NCBI GenBank assembly: GCA_965658355.1
Contig: CBFHRX010000008.1
Span: 1-61,681 of the forward strand
DNA length: 61,681 nt
Direction: 5' to 3'
Origin: UBA11891 sp965658355
GTDB lineage: Bacteria; Bacteroidota; Bacteroidia; Flavobacteriales; Flavobacteriaceae
Below the pieces are notes generated by a model. The model was not told the origin of the DNA. It searched no databases and was given only the letters and a program-made list of their open reading frames with translations. Positions 52,705 through 60,235 of this stretch are shown in pieces; the first letter of the stretch is position 1, and each line of letters begins with the position of its first letter. The translations under genes were made by a program, and so were the position numbers.

Positions 52705-52821
52705 ATGAAAGTAAGAGCTTCCTTAAAGAAAAGAAGTCCTGAGTGTAAAATTGTAAGACGAAAAGGACGTCTGTACGTAATAAACAAAAAGAATCCTAGA
52801 TTCAAACAAAGACAAGGCTAA
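52705..52821 (+). CDS. rpmJ: 50S ribosomal protein L36, zinc-free form
   Basis: This 38-residue protein begins MKVRASLKKRSPECKIVRRK and ends with NPRFKQRQG. Zinc-binding L36 proteins have three Cys and one His; here only the Cys of PECK remains, so zinc cannot be bound in the usual way. It lies 10 nt after infA and 3 nt before rpsM. It is short enough to be missed by length-filtered gene calling. Confidence 0.95.
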   Translation: MKVRASLKKRSPECKIVRRKGRLYVINKKNPRFKQRQG

Positions 52822-52824
52822 ACT

Positions 52825-53199
52825 ATGGCAAGAATTTCAGGGGTAGACATTCCCAAACAAAAAAGAGGCGTCATCGCGTTGACCTATATATTTGGTGTAG
52901 GTCGCAGCCGAGCTCAGCAGATTTTAGCTGAAGCCAAAGTAAGCGAAGACAAGAAAGTTTCGGATTGGACCGATGCAGAAACAAGTAGTATTCGTGAAGC
53001 CGTTAGTGCTTTTAAAATAGAAGGAGAATTGCGTTCTGAAATCCAATTAAACATCAAACGTTTAATGGATATTGGTTGTTACAGAGGTATTCGCCACCGT
53101 GCTGGCTTACCATTACGTGGACAACGTACTAAAAACAATTCAAGAACACGTAAAGGGAAACGTAAAACGGTTGCCAACAAAAAGAAAGCAACTAAATAA
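52825..53199 (+). CDS. rpsM: 30S ribosomal protein S13
   Basis: This 124-residue head protein contacts the P-site tRNA. It has ARISGVDIPKQKRGVIALTY, IFGVGRSRAQQIL, RLMDIGCYRGIRHRAGLPLR and GQRTKNNSRTRKGKRKTVAN. Confidence 0.98.
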   Translation: MARISGVDIPKQKRGVIALTYIFGVGRSRAQQILAEAKVSEDKKVSDWTDAETSSIREAVSAFKIEGELRSEIQLNIKRLMDIGCYRGIRHRAGLPLRGQRTKNNSRTRKGKRKTVANKKKATK

Positions 53200-53209
53200 T
53201 AATTGAGAT

Positions 53210-53593
53210 ATGGCAAAAGTATCTAGTAAAAAACGCAAAGTAATTGTTGACGCCGTTGGAGAGGCGCACATCAATGCGACATTTAATAATATCATTATCT
53301 CACTTACCAACCAAAAAGGCGAAGTCATCTCTTGGTCAAGTGCTGGTAAGATGGGATTTAGAGGTTCCAAAAAGAACACTCCTTACGCAGCTCAAACAGC
53401 GGCTGAAGATTGTGCTAAAGTAGCTCAAGAAGCGGGCCTCAAAAAAGTAAAAGTATTTGTTAAAGGGCCTGGAAATGGTAGAGAGTCTGCTATCCGTACC
53501 CTTCACAATAACGGGATTGAAGTTACGGAGATCATTGACGTAACTCCATTGCCGCACAACGGTTGTCGTCCGCCCAAAAGAAGACGTGTATAA
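53210..53593 (+). CDS. rpsK: 30S ribosomal protein S11
   Basis: This 127-residue platform protein has GEAHINATFNNIIISLTNQK, VISWSSAGKMGFRGSKKNTP, VKGPGNGRESAIRTLHNNGI and TPLPHNGCRPPKRRRV. The 82-nt gap behind it, before rpsD, is the longest in the cluster. Confidence 0.98.
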   Translation: MAKVSSKKRKVIVDAVGEAHINATFNNIIISLTNQKGEVISWSSAGKMGFRGSKKNTPYAAQTAAEDCAKVAQEAGLKKVKVFVKGPGNGRESAIRTLHNNGIEVTEIIDVTPLPHNGCRPPKRRRV

Positions 53594-53607
53594 TTTAATT
53601 AGCTATC

Positions 53608-53659
53608 GGACTTGAGACCCAGTCATCGAAGGAAAGACCTTAATTCATGATCTCAATCC
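53608..53659 (+). promoter_or_regulatory. Candidate structured leader RNA of rpsD (S4)
   Basis: A long bulged hairpin lies in the rpsK-rpsD gap. GGA (53608-53610), a bulged C, and TTGAGA (53612-53617) pair with TCTCAATCC (53651-53659). After a 5-nt bulge CCCAG (53618-53622), TCAT (53623-53626) pairs with ATGA (53647-53650). After a small internal loop, AAGG (53629-53632) pairs with CCTT (53638-53641) around an AAAGA loop. The 3' strand of the two lower helices is continuous. The structure ends 16 nt before the S4 ATG. S4 controls its own operon through leader RNAs in E. coli and B. subtilis; the same role here is inferred. Confidence 0.6.
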
Positions 53660-53675
53660 CCTAAAAACAAAAAGT

Positions 53676-54281
53676 ATGGCAAGATATATTGGTCCTAAAA
53701 CAAAAATTTCAAGAAAATTTGGTGAGTCTATCTTTGGCTCAGACAAATCTTTTGAAAAAAGAAATTATCCTCCTGGACAACACGGTAACAACCGTAGAAG
53801 AGGAAAAAAATCAGAATATGCAATCCAGTTAATGGAGAAGCAAAAAGCAAAGTATACTTACGGTATATTGGAGCGTCAGTTTCGAAATCTTTTCGAAAAA
53901 GCGAACCGTAGTAAAGGCGTAACTGGTGAAGTATTACTTCAGTTGTGTGAATCTCGTCTTGACAATACGGTCTTTCGATTAGGAATTTCTCGTTCTCGAA
54001 ATGGAGCTCGTCAATTGGTTTCGCACAGACACATAACCGTTAATGGTGAAATCGTTAACATTCCATCCTACCAATTACGTCCTGGAGATGTAGTAGGGGT
54101 ACGTGAAAAGTCCAAATCGTTGCAAACGATACAAGATTCTCTAGATGCTCATGGCGCTGTATACGAATGGTTAACCTGGAATGGTGAATCAAAACAAGGA
54201 ACTTTTGTCACAACCCCAGAAAGACTTCAGATTCCTGAAAATATTAAAGAACAACTCATCGTAGAATTGTATTCTAAATAA
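53676..54281 (+). CDS. rpsD: 30S ribosomal protein S4
   Basis: This 201-residue primary 16S-binding protein is a translational regulator in other bacteria. It has ARYIGPKTKISRKFGESIFG, SFEKRNYPPGQHGNNRRRGK, and the S4 RNA-binding domain LCESRLDNTVFRLGISRSRN with GARQLVSHRHITVNGEIVNI. The N-terminal zinc-site cysteines of some S4 proteins are absent. It is preceded by the candidate leader RNA. Confidence 0.98.
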   Translation: MARYIGPKTKISRKFGESIFGSDKSFEKRNYPPGQHGNNRRRGKKSEYAIQLMEKQKAKYTYGILERQFRNLFEKANRSKGVTGEVLLQLCESRLDNTVFRLGISRSRNGARQLVSHRHITVNGEIVNIPSYQLRPGDVVGVREKSKSLQTIQDSLDAHGAVYEWLTWNGESKQGTFVTTPERLQIPENIKEQLIVELYSK

Positions 54282-54302
54282 TCCCTAACCGAACGAACAA
54301 TT

Positions 54303-55295
54303 ATGGCAATATTGAATTTTCAAAAACCCGATAAGGTAATTATGATCGACTCTTCGGAGTTCGAAGGTAAATTCGAATTTCGTCCCCTTGAACCCGGTTA
54401 TGGATTAACTGTGGGGAATGCACTGAGACGTGTTTTGCTTTCTTCCTTGGAAGGGTTTGCAATTACGTCCATCAAAATTGACGGTGTAGAACATGAGTTT
54501 TCAACTATCCCTGGGGTAGTAGAAGATGTTACAGAAATCATTTTAAATCTAAAGCAGGTTCGTTTCAAGCGTCAAATTGAAGACGTTGAAGATGAAACTG
54601 TTATGCTTACGATAGGCGGTCAGGACCAGATTAAAGCTGCTGACATTCAAAAATTCACTTCAGGGTTCCAAGTCTTAAACCCCGATTTGGTTATTTGCAA
54701 CCTCGAAAAATCAGTTCAATTAAATATTGAGTTGACCATCCAAAAAGGACGTGGTTATGTACCAGCAGAAGAGAATAAAAGCGCCAGTGCACCGCTAGGG
54801 GTAGTGGCTATTGATTCTATCTTTACCCCAGTAAAGAATGTAAAGTACAGCATTGAAAACTATCGTGTTGAGCAGAAAACAGATTATGAAAAATTAGTTT
54901 TCGAAATTGTAACAGATGGTTCTATACATCCCAAAGATGCTTTGACGGAAGCGGCAAAAACACTGATTCATCACTTTTTGCTATTCTCAGACGAGCGTAT
55001 TACACTCGAATCAGATGAGATTGCGCAGACGGAGACATATGATGAGGAATCATTACACATGCGTCAATTATTAAAAACCAAGCTTATCGATATGGATTTA
55101 TCTGTACGTGCTTTGAATTGTTTAAAAGCAGCAGAAGTAGAATCCCTAGGAGACTTGGTTTCGTACAACAAAAATGATTTGATGAAGTTCCGCAACTTTG
55201 GTAAAAAATCGTTGACAGAACTCGAAGAACTAGTCGTTCTTAAAGGATTGACATTTGGAATGGATTTGTCCAAGTACAAACTCGATAAAGAATAA
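54303..55295 (+). CDS. rpoA: DNA-directed RNA polymerase subunit alpha
   Basis: This 330-residue protein has an N-terminal dimerisation domain (KFEFRPLEPGYGLTVGNALR and RVLLSSLEGFAITSIKIDGV) and a C-terminal domain that binds DNA and activators (DLSVRALNCLKAAEVESLGD, LMKFRNFGKKSLTELEEL). The length is standard. It lies between rpsD and rplQ, as is usual. Confidence 0.98.
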   Translation: MAILNFQKPDKVIMIDSSEFEGKFEFRPLEPGYGLTVGNALRRVLLSSLEGFAITSIKIDGVEHEFSTIPGVVEDVTEIILNLKQVRFKRQIEDVEDETVMLTIGGQDQIKAADIQKFTSGFQVLNPDLVICNLEKSVQLNIELTIQKGRGYVPAEENKSASAPLGVVAIDSIFTPVKNVKYSIENYRVEQKTDYEKLVFEIVTDGSIHPKDALTEAAKTLIHHFLLFSDERITLESDEIAQTETYDEESLHMRQLLKTKLIDMDLSVRALNCLKAAEVESLGDLVSYNKNDLMKFRNFGKKSLTELEELVVLKGLTFGMDLSKYKLDKE

Positions 55296-55321
55296 GAAGC
55301 GACACCTATTATTGATATACA

Positions 55322-55900
55322 ATGAGACACGGAAAAAAAGTAATGCACTTAGGGCGAAAAACAGCCCATCGTAAATCGATGCTAGCCAACATGGCTTGTT
55401 CTCTTATCGAGCATAAAAGAATTAACACCACGGTCACCAAAGCGAAAGCTTTAAAACAATTTGTGGAGCCATTGATTACCAAGTCAAAAAGCGATACAAC
55501 GCACAACCGTCGTTTGGCATTCAGTGCACTTCGGAATAAATATGCAGTAACTGAATTGTTTCGAAATATTTCAGCGAAAGTTGGAGACAGACCAGGTGGG
55601 TACACTAGAATCATAAAACTCGGAAATCGACTCGGAGATAATGCTGCTATGGCAATGATCGAGCTTGTGGATTTCAATGAGGTATATGAGACCAACAAGC
55701 CTGAAAAGAAAAAATCGAGACGTAGTCGCGCTAAAAAGAAAGAGGCTCCTGCAGAAGTAGCTCCCGAGAAAGAAGCGGAAGCTGTTGCAGATGCACCTGA
55801 GGCTGTTGCAGAAGCACCTGAAGCTGTTGCAGAAGCACCTGAAGCTGTTGCAGAAGCACCTGAAGCAGCAGAGACTAAAGAAACCAATACAGAAGATTGA
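55322..55900 (+). CDS. rplQ: 50S ribosomal protein L17 with acidic repeat tail
   Basis: This 192-residue protein has a normal L17 core at residues about 1-125: MRHGKKVMHLGRKTAHRKSM, KRINTTVTKAKALKQFVEPL, LFRNISAKVGDRPGGYTRII and AAMAMIELVDF. A basic linker (KPEKKKSRRSRAKKKE) is followed by an Ala/Glu/Pro-rich tail of about 50 residues. The tail contains four copies of a seven-residue unit AVAEAPE (first copy AVADAPE). E. coli L17 ends near residue 127. Similar tails of varying length occur, to my knowledge, on flavobacterial L17. The tail is probably disordered and exposed. It is the last gene of the supercluster and is followed by a terminator. Confidence 0.96.
   Translation: MRHGKKVMHLGRKTAHRKSMLANMACSLIEHKRINTTVTKAKALKQFVEPLITKSKSDTTHNRRLAFSALRNKYAVTELFRNISAKVGDRPGGYTRIIKLGNRLGDNAAMAMIELVDFNEVYETNKPEKKKSRRSRAKKKEAPAEVAPEKEAEAVADAPEAVAEAPEAVAEAPEAVAEAPEAAETKETNTED
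55781..55864 (+). repeat. Four 21-bp tandem repeats in the rplQ tail
   Basis: Four direct copies of a 21-bp unit beginning GCTGTTGCAGAAGCACCTGA run from 55781 to 55864. Copies 2-4 are identical and copy 1 differs at two bases. They encode AVAEAPE units. Identity at the DNA level suggests recent expansion by slippage or recombination. Confidence 0.95.
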
Positions 55901-55952
55901 TGACTCCGGGAATGATTCACAGACACCAACTTCTATAAAGATTTTACTTTAC

Positions 55953-55985
55953 AAAAGGATAAACCAACAGTTTATCCTTTTTTTA
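55953..55985 (+). terminator. Intrinsic terminator of the ribosomal supercluster
   Basis: A 12-bp stem AAAAGGATAAAC/GTTTATCCTTTT (55953-55964 with 55970-55981) with a CAACA loop continues into further T. It lies 52 nt after rplQ and just before the carA promoter. Confidence 0.9.
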
Positions 55986-55996
55986 TGATTATGAAT

Positions 55997-56004
55997 TATA
56001 TTTG
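55997..56004 (+). promoter_or_regulatory. Predicted -7 box of carA, near-leaderless
   Basis: TATATTTG matches TAnnTTTG and ends 9 nt before the ATG at 56014. Standard geometry predicts a leader of only about 6 nt. The -33 region falls in the T run of the preceding terminator and has no TTG. Confidence 0.5.
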
Positions 56005-56013
56005 CAACGACTT

Positions 56014-57120
56014 ATGAAGTATACGGAAAGAAAAAGTGCCTTGGTTCTTCTCGCAGACGGCACACAGTTTTTTGGAAAAGCAGTAGGGGTAACTGGGAGT
56101 AGTTTTGGAGAAATTTGCTTCAATACAGGGATGACAGGTTATCAAGAGATCTTTACAGACCCCTCTTATTTTGGTCAAATAATGGTGACCACCAATGCTC
56201 ATATTGGAAACTACGGTGTTTTAGATTCAGAGGCACAAGCGGATAGCATCATGATTGCAGGCTTAATTTGTAAAAATTTCAGCTACGAACCCTCTCGGGT
56301 TGGGGCAACAGATTCCTTGCTGAATTATTTGAAAAAAAATAATTTGGTGGCAATCTCAGACGTTGATACCCGTGCTTTGGTCAACTATATTCGTGAAAAC
56401 GGAGCACAAAATGCTGTGATAACGACAGAAATTGATCGCCTAGATGAACTAAAAGCGCAATTGCAAGACACCCCCTCAATGGATGGTCTTGAATTGGCTT
56501 CTAAAGTGTCCACCAAAGAGCCTTATTTTGTTGGGAACCCAGACGCTAGCATCAAAATAGCCGCTTTGGATTTAGGGGTGAAGAAAAATATCTTAAATCA
56601 TTTATCCGAAAGAGACGCTTACATTCAGGTATTTCCCTACGACACTTCTTTTGAGACGATGGCTTCTTGGAATCCGGATGGGTATTTTATTTCAAACGGC
56701 CCAGGGGATCCCCAGCCTTTGAAAGAAGCACAACAGGCGGCAAAAGATATTTTAGAAGCAGACAAGCCACTATTTGGAATTTGTCTGGGGCACCAAGTCA
56801 TCGCCCTTGCAAATGGGATCCCTACTTATAAGATGTTTAATGGGCACAGGGGAATCAATCATCCTGTGATGAATTTCCGCACTGGAAAAGGGGAAATCAC
56901 TTCTCAAAACCACGGATTTGCAATCGAACGAGAAGCTGTTGAAAAGCATCCTGATATTGACATCACACACGAGCATTTGAATGACCAAACAGTTGCGGGA
57001 ATAGCACTAAAGAACAAAGCCTGTTTTTCAGTTCAGTACCACCCAGAAGCGGCACCAGGACCTAACGATTCCACCTATCTTTTTGATCAATTTATAGACA
57101 CGATAAAAACAACCAAATAA
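56014..57120 (+). CDS. carA: Carbamoyl-phosphate synthase small subunit
   Basis: This 368-residue glutamine amidotransferase subunit supplies ammonia to CarB for carbamoyl phosphate, used for arginine and pyrimidines. The N-terminal domain has ALVLLADGTQFFGKAVG, CFNTGMTGYQEIFTDPSYFG and VDTRALVNYIRENGAQNAVI. The class I amidotransferase domain has the nucleophile in LFGICLGHQVIALANG and the His/Glu pair in VQYHPEAAPGP. A TTG at 56002 overlaps the -7 box, so the ATG at 56014 is used. carB is not adjacent; eno follows after 22 nt. Confidence 0.96.
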   Translation: MKYTERKSALVLLADGTQFFGKAVGVTGSSFGEICFNTGMTGYQEIFTDPSYFGQIMVTTNAHIGNYGVLDSEAQADSIMIAGLICKNFSYEPSRVGATDSLLNYLKKNNLVAISDVDTRALVNYIRENGAQNAVITTEIDRLDELKAQLQDTPSMDGLELASKVSTKEPYFVGNPDASIKIAALDLGVKKNILNHLSERDAYIQVFPYDTSFETMASWNPDGYFISNGPGDPQPLKEAQQAAKDILEADKPLFGICLGHQVIALANGIPTYKMFNGHRGINHPVMNFRTGKGEITSQNHGFAIEREAVEKHPDIDITHEHLNDQTVAGIALKNKACFSVQYHPEAAPGPNDSTYLFDQFIDTIKTTK

Positions 57121-57142
57121 CCAACCAAACCGAATTTAAACA

Positions 57143-58438
57143 ATGAGTATTATTGTAAAAGTACACGCGCGAACCATCCTTGATTCAAGGGGGAACCCTA
57201 CTGTAGAAGTAGATGTTGTAACAGAAACAGGAATTTTAGGTCGTGCGGCCGTTCCCTCAGGGGCTTCCACCGGAGAACACGAAGCTGTAGAGTTGCGTGA
57301 TGGAGGAGAACGCTTTATGGGGAAAGGAGTTTCCCAGGCGGTTGCCAATGTCAACGACACCATTGCTACTGCAGTAGTAGGACAATCTGTCTTTGAGCAA
57401 AATAAAATCGATCAATTAATGATTGATTTAGACGGTACGAGCAACAAATCAAAACTAGGAGCTAATGCCATTTTAGGGGTTTCTTTAGCCGTAGCCAAAG
57501 CAGCTGCTAATGAATTGGGGATGCCTTTATATCGCTATATAGGGGGGGTCAGTGCGAATACACTTCCAGTCCCCATGATGAATATTATTAATGGAGGATC
57601 CCATTCAGACGCTCCAATTGCTTTTCAAGAGTTTATGGTTATGCCAGTAGCTGCAGGGTCCTTCACGGAAGCGATGCAAATGGGAACGGAGATTTTTCAT
57701 CACTTAAAAAAAGTGTTACACGATCGTAATCTAAGTACTGCTGTTGGTGATGAAGGTGGATTTGCGCCTACTTTAGACGGTACCGAAGATGCTTTGGATA
57801 CGATCATTAAAGCCATTACCAATGCGGGGTACAAAGCCGGCGAGCAAGTGATGATTGCATTGGATTGTGCAGCTGCCGAGTTTTATAAAGATGGAGTCTA
57901 CGATTATTCCCTTTTTGAAGGCACATCAGGGGTCAAAAGAAGTTCAGAAGAACAAGCAGAATACCTTGCAATGCTTTCTTCCCAATATCCTATTATTTCA
58001 ATTGAAGATGGTATGGATGAAAATGATTGGGAAGGATGGAAGTCGTTAACCGATAAAATCGGAGACACAGTACAATTAGTTGGAGACGATTTATTTGTAA
58101 CCAATGTAACGCGTCTTTCTCGTGGAATAGAGGAGGGTATTGCGAATTCTATTTTGATCAAAGTAAATCAAATAGGAACTTTAACGGAAACAATTGCAGC
58201 TGTCAATATGGCTCATAAAGCAGGCTATACTTCTGTAATGTCGCATCGATCGGGAGAAACGGAAGACAACACGATTGCCGATTTAGCGGTCGCCTTGAAT
58301 ACAGGGCAAATAAAAACAGGTTCAGCGAGTAGAAGTGACCGCATGGCCAAATACAATCAGTTGCTGAGAATTGAAGAAGAATTGGAAAATCAAGCCTACT
58401 ATCCAAAAGAGAAGGCATTTACCATTCAGATAAAATAA
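57143..58438 (+). CDS. eno: Enolase
   Basis: This 431-residue glycolytic enzyme converts 2-phosphoglycerate to phosphoenolpyruvate. It has ARTILDSRGNPTVEVDVVTE, the loop VPSGASTGEHEAVELRDGG, INGGSHSDAPIAFQEFMVMP, SIEDGMDENDWEGWKSLTDK and the signature ILIKVNQIGTLTETIAAVNM. The SHRSGETEDNTIADLAVALN segment is intact. It probably shares a transcript with carA and gltA (gaps of 22 and 24 nt, no terminator). Confidence 0.97.
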   Translation: MSIIVKVHARTILDSRGNPTVEVDVVTETGILGRAAVPSGASTGEHEAVELRDGGERFMGKGVSQAVANVNDTIATAVVGQSVFEQNKIDQLMIDLDGTSNKSKLGANAILGVSLAVAKAAANELGMPLYRYIGGVSANTLPVPMMNIINGGSHSDAPIAFQEFMVMPVAAGSFTEAMQMGTEIFHHLKKVLHDRNLSTAVGDEGGFAPTLDGTEDALDTIIKAITNAGYKAGEQVMIALDCAAAEFYKDGVYDYSLFEGTSGVKRSSEEQAEYLAMLSSQYPIISIEDGMDENDWEGWKSLTDKIGDTVQLVGDDLFVTNVTRLSRGIEEGIANSILIKVNQIGTLTETIAAVNMAHKAGYTSVMSHRSGETEDNTIADLAVALNTGQIKTGSASRSDRMAKYNQLLRIEEELENQAYYPKEKAFTIQIK

Positions 58439-58462
58439 TAACATAGAAATAAAAAGAGCCTT

Positions 58463-59731
58463 ATGGAAGAGAAAGTACAACTAACATACAACGCTAAAAC
58501 CTATGAGTTTCCATTGGTGAAAGGATCGCAAGATGAATATGGGATTGATATCAAACAGCTTCGTGCTCAAACGGGCTTAATTACCCTTGATCCTGGTTTT
58601 AAAAACACAGGCTCTTGTAAAAGTGAGATTACATTTCTAGATGGGGAAGAAGGAATTCTGCGTTACCGTGGTTATGATATCGAAGACCTAGCTGAAAATG
58701 CCAGTTTTATTGAAGTCGCTTACTTACTCATATTTGGTGAGATGCCTTCCAAAAAGACCTTGAGAAGTTTGGAGGAAAAAATTCACGACGATTCTTATGT
58801 TGATGAAGATTTAAAGTCCATTCTGAAGAGTTTCCCAAAATCAGCCCATCCAATGGGGGTATTGGCTTCCTTGACCTCAGGTTTGATTGCCTTTAATCCT
58901 ACTTCAGTGGATGTAAATTCTGAAGAGGAAATGTTTGAAGCCATTGTGATTCTTTTGGCAAAGTTTCCCATTTTATGTGCTTGGACACACCGAAAAGTGA
59001 AAGGACTTCCTTTGAATTATGCGAATACTTCTCTTTCCTACATAGAGAATATTGCGCATATGATGTTTAAAAAGCCACACCAGGACTATCAAACAAATCC
59101 GGTTGTGATCAATGCGTTGAATAAGCTATTGATCCTCCATGCTGATCACGAACAAAATTGTTCTACTTCTACGGTTCGAATTGTAGGTTCTTCACATGCA
59201 GGTCTTTTTGCTTCTATTTCGGCAGGAATTTCCGCTCTTTGGGGGCCGTTACACGGAGGTGCCAATCAAGCGGTTATTGAAATGCTTGAAGCCATCAAAG
59301 CAGATGGGGGCGATACCGCCAAATACATGGAAAAGGCAAAAGATAAAAACGACCCCTTTAGACTAATGGGCTTTGGACACAGGGTGTATAAAAACTTTGA
59401 TCCGCGTGCTCGTATTATCAAAAAAGCAGCGGATGAAGTACTTAATGATCTTGGGGTACACGATCCTATTTTGGAAATTGCTAAGGGCTTAGAAGAGCAA
59501 GCCCTAAACGATCCCTACTTTGTTGAGCGTAAACTCTATCCAAATGTAGATTTCTATTCCGGTATTATCTATCGTGCCATGGGGATTCCAACGGAAATGT
59601 TTACCGTTATGTTTGCCCTTGGAAGACTGCCTGGATGGATTGCACAGTGGCGAGAAATGAGATTGTTAAACGAACCAATCGGTCGTCCACGTCAAATCTA
59701 TACAGGAGAAACCAACCGGACTATCCAATAA
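58463..59731 (+). CDS. gltA: Citrate synthase
   Basis: This 422-residue enzyme of the TCA cycle joins acetyl-CoA and oxaloacetate. Its length and N-terminal domain match the hexameric, Gram-negative type. It has LDPGFKNTGSCKSEITFLDG, ILRYRGYDIEDLAENASFIE, and the active-site regions LHADHEQNCSTSTVRIVGSS, ALWGPLHGGANQAVIEMLEA and MGFGHRVYKNFDPRARIIKK. The catalytic His and Asp residues are present. Confidence 0.97.
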   Translation: MEEKVQLTYNAKTYEFPLVKGSQDEYGIDIKQLRAQTGLITLDPGFKNTGSCKSEITFLDGEEGILRYRGYDIEDLAENASFIEVAYLLIFGEMPSKKTLRSLEEKIHDDSYVDEDLKSILKSFPKSAHPMGVLASLTSGLIAFNPTSVDVNSEEEMFEAIVILLAKFPILCAWTHRKVKGLPLNYANTSLSYIENIAHMMFKKPHQDYQTNPVVINALNKLLILHADHEQNCSTSTVRIVGSSHAGLFASISAGISALWGPLHGGANQAVIEMLEAIKADGGDTAKYMEKAKDKNDPFRLMGFGHRVYKNFDPRARIIKKAADEVLNDLGVHDPILEIAKGLEEQALNDPYFVERKLYPNVDFYSGIIYRAMGIPTEMFTVMFALGRLPGWIAQWREMRLLNEPIGRPRQIYTGETNRTIQ

Positions 59732-59738
59732 GAATTTC

Positions 59739-60161
59739 CTAAAGATCTTCTACGGAAGGAGGGGTATTATTGTTTTTTTCCGTTCTAAGCTTACGGAAAA
59801 AAGTATGTACGCTTGCATCAGCGTATATCTTAACAAAATAGTGATCCATATAGATCGAATACTCACTGGCTTTGCCTTTGTACAACTGTAATTTGAAATA
59901 TGGAATGACAAGTGCATAAGTCTCTAGCAGACTCCTAAATCGTAGAATAATGCCCTTTGGTCTTAATTCAATATTACAGCTATTCGTATTGTGATCCAAT
60001 ACAAGAAGGCTGTGTATTTCGGCACTCGTTTGCGAAATCGTCAGTTTAGGTGAGCCTATTCCACCTAATTTCCATCTTTCTTTTAATTTATAAGGAGGGC
60101 CTACGGCTAGGTTGATTTCATCCTGTAGCTTCGGTTCGTTATAAGAAACGTTGACAAGCAT
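59739..60161 (-). CDS. Unknown conserved-looking cytoplasmic protein
   Basis: I do not recognise this 140-residue protein. It has no signal peptide or membrane segment. Features are a basic first half (YKLKERWKLGGIGSPKLTIS), GIILRFRSLLETYALVIPYF, an aromatic YSIYMDHYFVKIYADASVHT, and a charged, Asn-rich tail (FFRKLRTEKNNNTPPSVEDL). It is convergent with gltA (7 nt between stops) and divergent from argS. Support that it is real comes from the way it fills the space between two genes with no overlap, an ATG start and a near-consensus -7 box (TATCTTTA at 60171-60178). Confidence 0.65.
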   Translation of the reverse strand: MLVNVSYNEPKLQDEINLAVGPPYKLKERWKLGGIGSPKLTISQTSAEIHSLLVLDHNTNSCNIELRPKGIILRFRSLLETYALVIPYFKLQLYKGKASEYSIYMDHYFVKIYADASVHTFFRKLRTEKNNNTPPSVEDL

Positions 60162-60219
60162 TTTTTTATTTAAAGATACGGCAATCCGCTTTAGGCTATG
60201 TTCCCTTCAACAATATATT

Positions 60220-60227
60220 TATCTTTG
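60220..60227 (+). promoter_or_regulatory. Predicted -7 box of argS, near-leaderless
   Basis: TATCTTTG matches TAnnTTTG and ends 8 nt before the argS ATG at 60236. The predicted leader is about 5 nt. No clear TTG at -33 is visible. Confidence 0.5.
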
Positions 60228-60235
60228 AACCGCTT

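Noticed and set aside
55309..55929. A 206-codon open frame on the minus strand, opposite rplQ, rich in Ala/Ser/Gly/Thr
   Set aside because: It is the mirror of the rplQ repeat. The low-complexity ASGASAT pattern comes from the 21-bp repeat, and rplQ itself is clearly coding on the other strand.
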